A stretch of DNA of 64,000 bases from Formosa sp. L2A11. Its GTDB lineage: Bacteria; Bacteroidota; Bacteroidia; Flavobacteriales; Flavobacteriaceae. Positions 26,836-36,232 of the stretch are shown here, piece by piece. Numbering within the stretch: position 1 is the first letter of the stretch; every line of letters begins with the position of its first letter. The stretch covers positions 1,364,001 to 1,428,000 of the forward strand of contig NZ_CP047028.1 of NCBI RefSeq assembly GCF_009796865.1, given 5' to 3'. Position numbers and translations under genes: made by a program. The notes below the pieces were generated by a model that did not search any database, was not told the origin of the DNA, and was given only the letters and a program-made list of their open reading frames with translations.

Positions 26836-27585
26836 TTATAATATGTGTAAACCGGCAGATATATATGGACTAAGTTCGGGAGCATCTACATCTAAATCTG
26901 TAACTACAGTATCAATTTGTTTTAGATTGCAAACATCGTATCCTTGTCTTAAATTTAATTTGTTAGAGGTCGTTAAATACACAATGTGCTCTGAAGCTTT
27001 TATCATGGCTTTCTTAATAAGTGAAACTTCATATCCATCTTCTGTAATTCCTGTTTCTAAATCTAGTCCGCTTACACCCATAAAGCAAATATTTGCTCTA
27101 ATGTTAGACAAATACTGAATTACATCTATACCAATGGTTACCATTGAGCTTCTGTAAATTTTCCCGCCAATAAAAATAGTTTCTACTAAAGGATGCTCTA
27201 TTAATTGCATGGCTAGTGGAAGACTATATGTGTAAACCGTTAGTTTTAAATTTTTGGGAAGCAGTTTTGCGAGCATTAAATTGGTAGTACCACCGCTAAT
27301 AATAATAACCATGTTATCTTTTATTAGGGAAATCGCTTTTTGTGCAATACGAATTTTATTCTCTCTGTTATATATAACATCTTCGTTATAATGGTAAAGC
27401 TTTTGTATGTTAGATATTGCTCCCCCGTGAACTTTTGTAATTATACCTTTATCATGTAATTCTTTAATATCTCGTCTTATGGTGTCTTCAGAAACATTAA
27501 GTTTTTCTGATAAAAAACTAGAACTCACCTTCCGGTTTATGCTTACTTCATCAATCACTTTTTGTTGTCTCTCCTTTTTCTTCAT
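26836..27585 (-). CDS. DeoR-family transcriptional regulator of the amino-sugar locus
   Basis: A 249-residue regulator. Residues 1-57 are a winged helix-turn-helix (ERQQKVIDEVSINRKV to NVSEDTIRRDIKELHDKGIITKVHGGA), the DeoR signature. The rest is a sugar-phosphate-sensing ISOCOT domain (IIISGGTTNLMLAKLLP, FIGGKIYRSSM, CFMGVSGLDLETGITEDGYE). It is transcribed away from the nagX-susCD-murQ-nagB genes, the usual place for a local regulator. Amino-sugar phosphates such as GlcN-6P or GlcNAc-6P are likely effectors by analogy with AgaR and NagR proteins; this is an inference. A -7 box is at 27600-27607. Confidence 0.92.
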   Translation of the reverse strand: MKKKERQQKVIDEVSINRKVSSSFLSEKLNVSEDTIRRDIKELHDKGIITKVHGGAISNIQKLYHYNEDVIYNRENKIRIAQKAISLIKDNMVIIISGGTTNLMLAKLLPKNLKLTVYTYSLPLAMQLIEHPLVETIFIGGKIYRSSMVTIGIDVIQYLSNIRANICFMGVSGLDLETGITEDGYEVSLIKKAMIKASEHIVYLTTSNKLNLRQGYDVCNLKQIDTVVTDLDVDAPELSPYISAGLHIL

Positions 27586-27599
27586 GTAAATAATTTTTT

Positions 27600-27607
27600 C
27601 AAAAATA
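27600..27607 (-). promoter_or_regulatory. Bacteroidota -7 box (TATTTTTG) for the DeoR gene
   Basis: TATTTTTG on the minus strand, 14 bases before the ATG at 27585, so the message would be nearly leaderless. Confidence 0.5.
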
Positions 27608-27707
27608 AGATTAATTTAAAATTAGCTGTATAAAATAGGGGGTGTTAAAATACGCATTATTTTGCATGTTTTAGTTCTTAAACGTGCAAATGTTTTTAAA
27701 AAATAAA

Positions 27708-27715
27708 TATATTTG
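27708..27715 (+). promoter_or_regulatory. Bacteroidota -7 box (TATATTTG) for the nagX-like gene
   Basis: TATATTTG lies 37 bases before the ATG at 27753. The gap to the divergent DeoR promoter is about 100 bases and is the natural place for the regulator's operator, but no clear inverted repeat was recognised. Confidence 0.5.
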
Positions 27716-27752
27716 AACGTATTAGCTAATTTTTAACAAACAATTTAAAATT

Positions 27753-28859
27753 ATGTTAAGTTCAAATAGGCTCATTTCTTTAGATGTTTTAAGAGGAATT
27801 ACAATTTCTTTTATGATTTTAGTAAACACTCCTGGTAGTTGGAGTTATGTGTATGCGCCCTTAAGACATGCGGAATGGCATGGTTGTACGCCTACAGATT
27901 TAGTCTTTCCTTTCTTTTTATGTATTGTAGGTATTTCTGTTTGGTTTTCTTTTTCTAAGTACGCAATAAAAATATCTAAAGTAAGTGTTTTAAAGATTTT
28001 GAAGCGCACAGTTATTATATTTCTTTTAGGCTTTTTGTTAAATCTGTTTCCGTTTTTCGATTTCGAAAATGTGCGAATCATGGGTGTGCTTCAGCGTATT
28101 GCTATTGCTTATGGAGTTGGAGCTATACTTTGTTTAAGTTTTAAAAGAAGTAACTTATTAATTATTCTAGGTGCTATTCTGTTAGGATATTGGGCCTTGC
28201 TTTTCTTTGGAAGTGAGTCTGGGCCTTATACTTTGCATGAAAATGTAGTTAGAAAATTTGATTTATTTCTGTTTGGATCGCACCATATTTATGGTGGTTT
28301 TGGTATTCCTTTCGATCCAGAAGGTTTATTGTCTACAATTCCGGCTGTTGGTACAGTTATTATAGGGTTTTTAATAGGCCACGTTGTTAGTGAAGTCCAA
28401 TCGTTGGTTGTTAAAGTTAGAAAATTATTAATGTTCGGATTCTTATTAGTGTTTCTGGGAAGTGTGTGGCGTTTTGTTTTTCCTATAAATAAGGCGTTAT
28501 GGACAAGTTCTTATGTCTTGTTTACAAGCGGATTATGTGCTATTCTTTTTGCTGTTTTAATATTTATTATCGATTTAAAAGGATTTAGTACTTGGTCTAA
28601 ACCTTTTGTGCATTTTGGTACTAACCCGTTATTTATATTTGTTTTCTCTGGGTTGTATGTGAAATCAATTAATTACTTAATAAAAATACCAATGCCTTCA
28701 GGAGAAGAGGTTTCTGGTTATAAGTACCTGTTTAATAATGTATTTTCTCAAATAGCAGGTAATCTTAATGGTTCTTTATTGTTTGCTTTAACTCATATTG
28801 TTGTTTTTTGGTCTATCTGTTATCTATTATATGGAAATAAAGTATTTGTAAAAATTTAG
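27753..28859 (+). CDS. NagX-like membrane acyltransferase family protein (DUF5009/HGSNAT-like)
   Basis: A 368-residue polytopic membrane protein related to heparan-alpha-glucosaminide N-acetyltransferase and bacterial NagX. The N-terminal signature RLISLDVLRGITISFMILVN and HAEWHGCTPTDLVFPFFLCIVG (H and D conserved) is diagnostic, followed by about nine more helices. In proteobacteria nagX is found in N-acetylglucosamine regulons. The human relative acetylates glucosamine across a membrane. Here it opens an amino-sugar locus, so it may acetylate or help import amino sugars at the inner membrane; the exact reaction is unproven. A weak terminator follows at 28879-28908. Confidence 0.87.
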   Translation: MLSSNRLISLDVLRGITISFMILVNTPGSWSYVYAPLRHAEWHGCTPTDLVFPFFLCIVGISVWFSFSKYAIKISKVSVLKILKRTVIIFLLGFLLNLFPFFDFENVRIMGVLQRIAIAYGVGAILCLSFKRSNLLIILGAILLGYWALLFFGSESGPYTLHENVVRKFDLFLFGSHHIYGGFGIPFDPEGLLSTIPAVGTVIIGFLIGHVVSEVQSLVVKVRKLLMFGFLLVFLGSVWRFVFPINKALWTSSYVLFTSGLCAILFAVLIFIIDLKGFSTWSKPFVHFGTNPLFIFVFSGLYVKSINYLIKIPMPSGEEVSGYKYLFNNVFSQIAGNLNGSLLFALTHIVVFWSICYLLYGNKVFVKI

Positions 28860-28878
28860 TTTTTAGTAAGGTTTGTTG

Positions 28879-28908
28879 CCGAAAAAGAGATGTATTTCGG
28901 TTTTGTTT
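28879..28908 (+). terminator. Possible terminator after the nagX-like gene
   Basis: A short stem CCGAAA/TTTCGG (28879-28884 with 28895-28900), 10-base loop, then TTTTGTTT. It is weaker than the others in the window and may only attenuate. Confidence 0.4.
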
Positions 28909-28997
28909 ATCAAAAACTGCATGTTTATGCAAAAAAGATGCTGTTTTTTCGATTATTTCTTGTACGTTTATAAATGTTAACTAAAATACTAACTCAT

Positions 28998-31900
28998 ATG
29001 AAAAAATATTATGCTCATTTAATCACTATGATAGTGTTGTTTTTTGTGCAAAGTTCTTTTGCCCAAGTAGCGACTATATCTGGTACTGTTTCCGAGAAAG
29101 GTACAGATATGCCTTTAGTAGGTGTTAGTGTTTCTATAGAAGGAACATCTAAAGGTGCTGTTACTGATTTTGATGGAAACTATTCCATTCAAGCAGATAA
29201 TACAGAAGGAAAGTCACTTAAATTTAGTTTTATGGGGTTTAAGCCTATTTCTGTAGTACTAACGGGAAGTAGTCAGGTTGTTAGTCTTTCTATGGAAGAG
29301 GATGCAACTAGTTTAGACGAAGTTGTTGTAACTGCTTTAGGGATTAAACGTGAGAAAAAATCATTAGGATACTCTATAACAAAAGTAGGGGGCGATGATC
29401 TTGCAGAGGTTAAAACTGTAAGTGCAGTAAATTCTTTACAAGGTAAAGTTGCTGGTGTAAATATTACCTCAGGTAGTGGTGGTGCTTCTTCGTCAACTAG
29501 AGTTATTATTCGTGGAGCGAGCTCTTTAACAGGAGATAACCAACCGCTTTACGTTGTAGATGGAATACCTATTATTAATAATACAAGTGGTTCTGTTGTA
29601 GGTGCTACAAATGATGGTACTGGAGATGGTGGAGATGATATTTCGTCTATAAATCCAGACGATATTGAGTCTGTTTCTGTACTTAAAGGAAGTTCTGCAG
29701 CCGCACTATATGGGTCTTTAGCTTCTAATGGAGTTATTATGATTACAACAAAAACAGGGAAAGGGCAAAGAAGTTTAGGTGTAGAGTATTCAAGCTCTTT
29801 TTCTTTTGATAAGATTAATACTGGGTTGCAAAATATGCAAACTAAATATGGACAAGGTATTAATGGTTTAAAACCGGGTTATGAGTTTGACGATAATGGG
29901 AATGCTGTAGAAATGGCAGCTGCGGATGCTATTGATGATTCTTATGCTTATACATTACAATCTTGGGGAGCATTAATGGATGGTTCTCAAGTTTATAATT
30001 GGGATGGTACAAAAAGAGCCTATTCTTATCAAGGAAGTAATCTAGATAAATTCTATGATACAGGTACAACAGCAGTAAATACAATTGCATTGTCTAAAGG
30101 TGGTGAGGATTACAATTACCGTTTTTCAATGACTAATTTAGATAATAAAGATATTTTTCCTGGAACAACTTTAAACAGAAAGTCATTTTCTTTAAATGCA
30201 TCTGCTAAAATCAATCCGAAATTAACATCTACTATTAATGCAAAATATATAATTGAAAAAACTCATAATCGTGTTAATCTAGGAGATACTCCTGGTAATG
30301 CAAATACAGTCGCTTATGTTTTGCCTGGGAGTTTAGATATTAATGATTTGAAGCCGGGATCTAACGAAGATGGTACAGAGCTTTCATTTCAACCTAGTGA
30401 GTTTATAACAAATCCATATTGGGTAGTTAATAACTTTAATAATGATGATAAAAAAAATAGATTTACAGGTTCTACCGTATTGCAATACGATGTCACAGAT
30501 TGGTTATATGTTTTAGGTCGTGCCGGTATAGATACTTACAATTTGTCTAGAACTAATGTAACTCCTTTTGGAACAGCATATCAGCCAGCTGGTCAGATGA
30601 CGCAAAGTAAATCTACATATACATCTGTGAATTCAGATCTTATGATAGGTATTGAAAGACCAATTACTAGTAAAATATCTTCTAACTCTATTTTTGGTGC
30701 GAACTCAAGAACAAATACTTTTGAGCAATTGTCTGCAACTGGATACAATTTTATTGTTGAAGGTTTAGAAGATTTAAATAATACAACTTTACCAGTACCA
30801 ACAAATAGTTATTATAAAACCAAAACAAATTCATTATACGGTTCTGTAGAGTTTGATTACGAAAAGTTTTTATATGTTACATTTACAGGGAGAAACGACT
30901 GGTTCTCTACCTTGTCTTATCCAGGAAAAGACACGCCTAACAATGATTTTTACTGGTCTTTAAGTACGAGTTTGTTATTAAGCGATGTTTTAACGTTGCC
31001 AGATGCATTTAATTATACTAAAGTAAGAGCGAGTTATGCTCAGGTAGCAGGAGGAGCGAGCGATGCGTATTCATTAAACTTAGACTATGCTATAGCAGGT
31101 TCTTTTCAAGGGCAATCTTATGGTGCAATAAATAGTACTTCAATTCCTAATCCTGCTTTAACTCCGTTTCAAAAAACAGAATATGAATTTGGTTTAGAGT
31201 CTAACTTCTTTAATAATCGTTTAGGGATAGATTTTGCTTACTATAGTAATAAAACAACTAACGATATTGTTACGGCTTCTGCTTCTGAAGCTTCAGGATA
31301 TTCTTCAGCGATATTAAATATTGGTGAATTGTCTAATAAAGGTGTAGAATTCTTAATTCGAGGAACACCTGTTCAAACCGAAAATTTCTCTTGGAATACA
31401 TCCTTTAACGTTGGTTATAATGATAGTAGAATTGTACATACAGATGATGAGAACACCTCTATTAATGTAGATGGTAGTGAGTCGCGTTCTAGAACAGCAA
31501 TAATAGCACATATAGTAGGTGAACATTATGGTGTTATATATGGATCTTCTTATGAAAGAGATGATGCTGGAAATATTGTTTACGATAATACAGGGAGTAT
31601 TCCTAAAGCGGTACAAGGTGAAAATAAAATTCTAGGTCAAGGTGTTGCTCCATATACATTAGGATTTCATAATTCATTTAAATACAAAAACGTGTCTTTA
31701 AGCTTTTTAATTGATGCTAAGTTTGGTGGTAGTGTTCATTCGGGAACAAACAGAGAATTAATGATGAGAGGTTTGCATAAAAAAACCTTAAAAGGACGTG
31801 AAGACGGATTAGTTGTTTCTGGAGCAGATAGCGAAACGGGAGAGCTGTTTACCACTACTGTAACTCCAGAAAATTTAAGATTTTTCTATGGTTATATCGG

Positions 31901-32183
31901 GGCAGAAAGTGCAGGTATCGCAGAAGAGTTTGTATATAGTACAGATTTTATAAAATTTAGAGAATTAAGTCTAGCTTATAATCTACCTAAAGACATATTA
32001 TCTAGTGTTTTTATAGAAGAATTAAGATTTTCTTTAATCGCTAGAAACTTGTTTTATATTTCAAAGGCTATAGATAATGTAGATCCGGAAGCATCTTTAA
32101 ACAATCTTAACTCACAAGGTATAGAGCGTTTTGGAGTGCCTTCAACTCAAAGTTTAGGTTTCGCTGTAAATATTAAATTTTAA
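28998..32183 (+). CDS. SusC/RagA-type TonB-dependent outer-membrane transporter
   Basis: A 1061-residue SusC-family importer. The start at 28998 (MKKYYAHLITMIVLFF...) begins a signal peptide; the in-frame ATG 24 bases earlier is not needed. After cleavage near SFAQ comes a CarboxypepD_reg-like domain (TISGTVSEKGTDMPLVGVSV), a TonB-box-like stretch (LDEVVVTALGIKREKKSLGYS), the plug (NSLQGKVAGVNI, PLYVVDGIPI, VLKGSSAAALYGS) and a 22-strand-type barrel ending SLGFAVNIKF. It pairs with the SusD gene 10 bases on. By context the substrate is probably a peptidoglycan-derived or GlcNAc-containing oligosaccharide. Confidence 0.94.
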   Translation: MKKYYAHLITMIVLFFVQSSFAQVATISGTVSEKGTDMPLVGVSVSIEGTSKGAVTDFDGNYSIQADNTEGKSLKFSFMGFKPISVVLTGSSQVVSLSMEEDATSLDEVVVTALGIKREKKSLGYSITKVGGDDLAEVKTVSAVNSLQGKVAGVNITSGSGGASSSTRVIIRGASSLTGDNQPLYVVDGIPIINNTSGSVVGATNDGTGDGGDDISSINPDDIESVSVLKGSSAAALYGSLASNGVIMITTKTGKGQRSLGVEYSSSFSFDKINTGLQNMQTKYGQGINGLKPGYEFDDNGNAVEMAAADAIDDSYAYTLQSWGALMDGSQVYNWDGTKRAYSYQGSNLDKFYDTGTTAVNTIALSKGGEDYNYRFSMTNLDNKDIFPGTTLNRKSFSLNASAKINPKLTSTINAKYIIEKTHNRVNLGDTPGNANTVAYVLPGSLDINDLKPGSNEDGTELSFQPSEFITNPYWVVNNFNNDDKKNRFTGSTVLQYDVTDWLYVLGRAGIDTYNLSRTNVTPFGTAYQPAGQMTQSKSTYTSVNSDLMIGIERPITSKISSNSIFGANSRTNTFEQLSATGYNFIVEGLEDLNNTTLPVPTNSYYKTKTNSLYGSVEFDYEKFLYVTFTGRNDWFSTLSYPGKDTPNNDFYWSLSTSLLLSDVLTLPDAFNYTKVRASYAQVAGGASDAYSLNLDYAIAGSFQGQSYGAINSTSIPNPALTPFQKTEYEFGLESNFFNNRLGIDFAYYSNKTTNDIVTASASEASGYSSAILNIGELSNKGVEFLIRGTPVQTENFSWNTSFNVGYNDSRIVHTDDENTSINVDGSESRSRTAIIAHIVGEHYGVIYGSSYERDDAGNIVYDNTGSIPKAVQGENKILGQGVAPYTLGFHNSFKYKNVSLSFLIDAKFGGSVHSGTNRELMMRGLHKKTLKGREDGLVVSGADSETGELFTTTVTPENLRFFYGYIGAESAGIAEEFVYSTDFIKFRELSLAYNLPKDILSSVFIEELRFSLIARNLFYISKAIDNVDPEASLNNLNSQGIERFGVPSTQSLGFAVNIKF

Positions 32184-32193
32184 AAAACACAAG

Positions 32194-33684
32194 ATGAAAA
32201 AAATACTTATTTTATTAGCAGTAGTTGCGATATTTGGATCGTGTGATAATGGTTTTGAGGAACTTAATGTTAATCCAACCACAGCAACAGATCTAGATCC
32301 GTCTACAAAATTAACATATATTCAATTATATACAGGAGGTAGTAGTTATGTTGCTACATTGTTTTACGATGTTATTCATTTAATGCAAGATGTTCAGCAA
32401 CTTAATGCAACGTCTTACGTGTCTTTTTTATACCAAGAAGGGAGTACAAATCACTTTTTTGAAGAACAATATCCAAATACAGTGAAAAACTTGATAGACC
32501 TAGAGACCGCTTTAGAGTCTAGTGAAGAACCTACTGCCGCAGTAGATTTGGCAATTGCAAGAGTACAAAAAGTACTTATATTTAGCAGAATTACAGATCT
32601 TTATGGAGACATTCCTTATAGTGAAGCTGGTTTAGGCTACTTAGAAGGTGTTCGTTTCCCTACGTACGATTCGCAAAGTGCTATTTACTTTGACATGTTA
32701 GCAACTCTAGAAAGCTCTGTAACTATTTTAAACACAGGAGGAGAAAGTTCTTATGGATCTGCCGATTTATTATATGGAGGAGACACTACGAAATGGGCAA
32801 AATTTGCCAACTCATTAATGTTGCGTTTAGCAATGCGTATGGTAAAGGTAGATAATAGTTCTGCACAAGAATGGGCTGCAAAAGCTATTAGTGGAGGCGT
32901 TATGACGAGTAATGATGATATCGCTTATGTACAGTATGAAGACAATGCAGATGATTCTGGACCAAATGTAAACCCGCTTACAAAATCATTTTCTTCAAGA
33001 GCAGATGAACAACTAAAGATTTCAGCAACGCTTATGGATTATATGAAAGACAGAAACGACCCTAGAGTGTCTGTGTTAAGTTCTACAATAGACGGAGATA
33101 CGTCTTTCGATCTTCAGTTCGGACAAGATATAAATGATGATTCTAGAGGGACAGCTAATTCAAAACCAAATATTAATATTTTCGGAGGAAGTGGTATCGT
33201 TATTTATGATGCGCCTTTATTTTATCAAACCTATGCGGAAGTTGAATTTATGGTTGCAGAAGCGGCAGAACGATGGGGAACAGGAGATGGCAATGTAGAA
33301 GCACATTACAATGCAGGTGTTACTGCAGCTATGGATTATTTATCAATATACGGAAACGGAGTAGTGCCAATAACATCAGATCAAATTAACACCTATTTAG
33401 CAGCGAATCCTTTCGATTCGTCTCAAGCTTTAAAAATGATTAATGAGCAATATTGGGTGGCTACTTTTGGTAATGGTATAGAAACATATTCTAATTGGAA
33501 AAGATCTGGATATCCAGAATTGGTTGCTGCAGATGTAGCAGATCTTCTTACTGGAGGTCAAATCCCAAGAAGATTTCCTTATCCAAGTTCGGAAGAATTA
33601 AATAACCCAGACGCTGTCGCAGCTGCTATAGCAGCACAAGGAGGAGATGGTCTCTTGGATAGAATATGGTGGGATGTAGAGTAA
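32194..33684 (+). CDS. SusD-like outer-membrane lipoprotein (SusD-like_2 type)
   Basis: A 496-residue surface lipoprotein. The signal peptide ends at the lipobox GSCDN, with Cys at 17. The post-lipobox FEELNVNPTTATDLDP is typical of the SusD-like_2 subgroup, and helical TPR-like segments follow (VDLAIARVQKVLIFSRITDLYGDIPYS). It caps the SusC barrel and selects the glycan. It ends in a standard SusD-like region (GQIPRRFPYPSSEELNN). A strong terminator at 33766-33801 separates susCD from the symporter operon. Confidence 0.93.
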   Translation: MKKILILLAVVAIFGSCDNGFEELNVNPTTATDLDPSTKLTYIQLYTGGSSYVATLFYDVIHLMQDVQQLNATSYVSFLYQEGSTNHFFEEQYPNTVKNLIDLETALESSEEPTAAVDLAIARVQKVLIFSRITDLYGDIPYSEAGLGYLEGVRFPTYDSQSAIYFDMLATLESSVTILNTGGESSYGSADLLYGGDTTKWAKFANSLMLRLAMRMVKVDNSSAQEWAAKAISGGVMTSNDDIAYVQYEDNADDSGPNVNPLTKSFSSRADEQLKISATLMDYMKDRNDPRVSVLSSTIDGDTSFDLQFGQDINDDSRGTANSKPNINIFGGSGIVIYDAPLFYQTYAEVEFMVAEAAERWGTGDGNVEAHYNAGVTAAMDYLSIYGNGVVPITSDQINTYLAANPFDSSQALKMINEQYWVATFGNGIETYSNWKRSGYPELVAADVADLLTGGQIPRRFPYPSSEELNNPDAVAAAIAAQGGDGLLDRIWWDVE

Positions 33685-33765
33685 TGCGTTTAAGCAAGAA
33701 ATAATTTCTATAAATAAAATATTAATATTTAAGCTAATAATCCTCCCATTTCTAATTAATAGCTA

Positions 33766-33801
33766 GGTGAGAGAAATATTCCATTTCTCTCACCGTTTTT
33801 T
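33766..33801 (+). terminator. Terminator after susCD
   Basis: A 12-bp perfect stem (33766-33777 with 33783-33794, GGTGAGAGAAAT/ATTTCTCTCACC), 5-base loop and GTTTTTT. It splits the locus into a susCD unit and a symporter-murQ-GH3-nagB unit. Confidence 0.85.
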
Positions 33802-33896
33802 AAATCGTCTAAAACATTGGTGTTTATAACCTAATCACATAATAAATATAGAATTAAAATGCATTTACTCTTTAACCTTTTAATGTATAAAAATAC

Positions 33897-35357
33897 ATGA
33901 GCGCAACACTTATCTTGATAATTATAGCATCGTATTTTGGGGTATTACTTCTTATATCTCATGTGGTTTCTAAAAATACTAGCGATGATTCTTTTTATAC
34001 AGGAGATAGAAAATCGCCTTGGCAGGTTGTCGCCTTTGGAATGATCGGAGCCGTCTTATCGGGCGTTACATTTGTATCTATTCCAGGTATGGTGGGGACT
34101 AATTATTTTTACTATTTACAGTTTGTTTTTGGTAACGTTGTTGGTTATGTTTTTATCACTTATGTCCTTGTTCCTATTTATTACGATTTAAAATTAGTTT
34201 CAATATACTCTTATTTAGAGTCGCGTTTTGGGGTTAAATCTTATAAAACAGGATCCCTCTTTTTTTTAATTTCCCAGTCGTTTGGAGCAGCTCTTAGGCT
34301 TTTATTGGCAGCAAAAATTTTACAATATGCTGTTTTTGATGCTTTCCATATTCCGTTTTTTGTAACGGTTCTTATTATACTAGTTCTAATTTGGTTATAC
34401 ACACATAAATCAGGAATTAAAACTATTGTTTGGACAGATACATTACAGACATTCTTTTTGTTATTGTCTGTGGGAGTTACTATTTATGTGGTTAAAAGTG
34501 CTTTAGGTTTAAGTCTTGTAGAAACCACCTCTGCTGTAGTTAATCATGATTATTTTAAAGTGTTTAATTGGGATTTTAATTCAGGAAGCAACTTTTTTAA
34601 ACAGTTTATTTCAGGAGTTTTAATCGCAATTGCCATGGTTGGATTAGACCAAAATATGATGCAAAAAACACTTACCTGTAAAAATAAAAAAGAGGCGCAG
34701 CGAAATATTTTAACCTTCAGTTTAATCTTAGCAGTGACTCAATTTCTGTTTTTAGGATTAGGAGTGATGCTGTATTTGTATGCAGATAAATTCGGAATAC
34801 ATTTAGACATAGAGAATGGGAAATTTATTAATACAGATACGTTGTTTCCAATGCTGTCTTTAAATCATTTTGGAACGCTAGCCAGTTTAAGTTTTATTTT
34901 AGGTATTACGGCAGCTTCATTTTCCAGCGCAGATTCCGCTTTAACGGCCTTAACAACGTCCTTTACTTACGATTTTTTAGATATTCAGCATAAAGATTCA
35001 ACAGAAAAAAAGGAAATGAAAAACCGTGTATTGTTCGGATTTTCAATAGTTATTTTTGCTATTATTATGCTCTTTTCTCAAAGTAAAGGGAATGTAATTT
35101 CACTAATATTTAAAGTTGCAGGATATACTTATGGTCCGTTATTAGGGCTTTATATGTTTGGAATTTTTACCAAAATAAAAGTAAAAGATGCAGCTGTACC
35201 AATTATATGTATAGTTATGCCTATAGTAACCTATCTTTTAAACCATTATTTTATTATTTGGTTTAATTTCGATTTTGGTTTTATGAACATATTTGTTAAT
35301 GCTTTTTTAACAGTAATATGTTTAATCCTTTGTAAGGATAAAAGAATTTTAAATTAA
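33897..35357 (+). CDS. Sodium:solute symporter (SSS family)
   Basis: A 486-residue inner-membrane symporter with about 13 helices of the SSS/LeuT fold. Family features are the early TGDRKSPWQVVAFGMIGAVLSGVTFVS region, FGAALRLLLAAKILQYAVFD, and SADSALTALTTSF in the eighth helix, where SSS proteins bind sodium. The gene starts the operon with murQ, a GH3 fusion and nagB, with 8 bases to murQ, so it likely imports MurNAc, GlcNAc or anhydro-muropeptide sugars from the periplasm. If the sugar enters unphosphorylated, a kinase would be needed to make the MurQ substrate. Confidence 0.88.
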   Translation: MSATLILIIIASYFGVLLLISHVVSKNTSDDSFYTGDRKSPWQVVAFGMIGAVLSGVTFVSIPGMVGTNYFYYLQFVFGNVVGYVFITYVLVPIYYDLKLVSIYSYLESRFGVKSYKTGSLFFLISQSFGAALRLLLAAKILQYAVFDAFHIPFFVTVLIILVLIWLYTHKSGIKTIVWTDTLQTFFLLLSVGVTIYVVKSALGLSLVETTSAVVNHDYFKVFNWDFNSGSNFFKQFISGVLIAIAMVGLDQNMMQKTLTCKNKKEAQRNILTFSLILAVTQFLFLGLGVMLYLYADKFGIHLDIENGKFINTDTLFPMLSLNHFGTLASLSFILGITAASFSSADSALTALTTSFTYDFLDIQHKDSTEKKEMKNRVLFGFSIVIFAIIMLFSQSKGNVISLIFKVAGYTYGPLLGLYMFGIFTKIKVKDAAVPIICIVMPIVTYLLNHYFIIWFNFDFGFMNIFVNAFLTVICLILCKDKRILN

Positions 35358-35365
35358 ATTGAAAA

Positions 35366-36199
35366 ATGCTCAGAATGAAAAATAAACTAACAACAGAACA
35401 AGCATCAGATTATAATAATTTGGAAAAAATGAGCACTAATGAGTTGCTTACAAATATGAATTCTGAAGATAAAACCGTGCCTCTTGCCATTGAAAAAGCG
35501 GTACCGTCTATTGAGAAATTGGTAGATGTTATTTATGAAAAAATGAATGTCGGTGGACGATTATTCTATATAGGAGCAGGAACTAGCGGACGATTAGGTG
35601 TTTTAGATGCTTCTGAGTGCCCGCCAACCTATGGCGTTTCAGACGATTGGGTTATTGGTTTAATTGCAGGAGGTGATTTTGCACTTAGAAAAGCTGTAGA
35701 AAATGCTGAAGACGACACTGATTTAGCTTGGAAAGATTTAGAAAAATATAATATTACAGAGAAAGATGTTCTTGTTGGTATTGCGGCTTCAGGTACAACG
35801 CCTTATGTTATTGGTGGTGTAAAAAAAGCAAAAGAGCATAATATTGTTACAGGTTGTGTTACTTGTAATCAAGATTCTCCTTTATCATTAGAGGTAGACT
35901 ATCCTATAGAGTTGGTTGTAGGGCCTGAGTTTGTTACAGGAAGTACAAGAATGAAGGCTGGAACGGCACAGAAATTAGCGTTAAATATGATTTCTACAAC
36001 AGTTATGATAAAGCTAGGCCGCGTGAAAGGAAATAAGATGGTTAATATGCAGTTATCTAATAAGAAGCTTGTAAATAGGGGTGTGAAAATGATAGTAGAC
36101 GAGTTGAATATTGATGAAAAACTCGCTAAAAAATTATTAATTGAACATAAAAGCGTAAAAGATACCCTCGATTTTTATCAAGCAACATACGTTAAATAA
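35366..36199 (+). CDS. murQ: N-acetylmuramic acid 6-phosphate etherase
   Basis: A 277-residue SIS-domain lyase that removes D-lactate from MurNAc-6P to give GlcNAc-6P in the cytosol. The family marks are YIGAGTSGRLGVLDASECPPT (69-88; E84 aligns with the catalytic Glu), the ENAEDD segment near 112-117, IAASGTTPYVIGG and the GPEFVTGSTRMKAGTA signature. Length is near normal (about 270-300). A second in-frame ATG three codons in (35375) could be the start. It lies 8 bases after the symporter gene and is clear evidence that the locus handles peptidoglycan sugars. Confidence 0.96.
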   Translation: MLRMKNKLTTEQASDYNNLEKMSTNELLTNMNSEDKTVPLAIEKAVPSIEKLVDVIYEKMNVGGRLFYIGAGTSGRLGVLDASECPPTYGVSDDWVIGLIAGGDFALRKAVENAEDDTDLAWKDLEKYNITEKDVLVGIAASGTTPYVIGGVKKAKEHNIVTGCVTCNQDSPLSLEVDYPIELVVGPEFVTGSTRMKAGTAQKLALNMISTTVMIKLGRVKGNKMVNMQLSNKKLVNRGVKMIVDELNIDEKLAKKLLIEHKSVKDTLDFYQATYVK

Positions 36200-36232
36200 A
36201 ATTCTGTGTAAATTGATCAGAAGTAAAATTAA

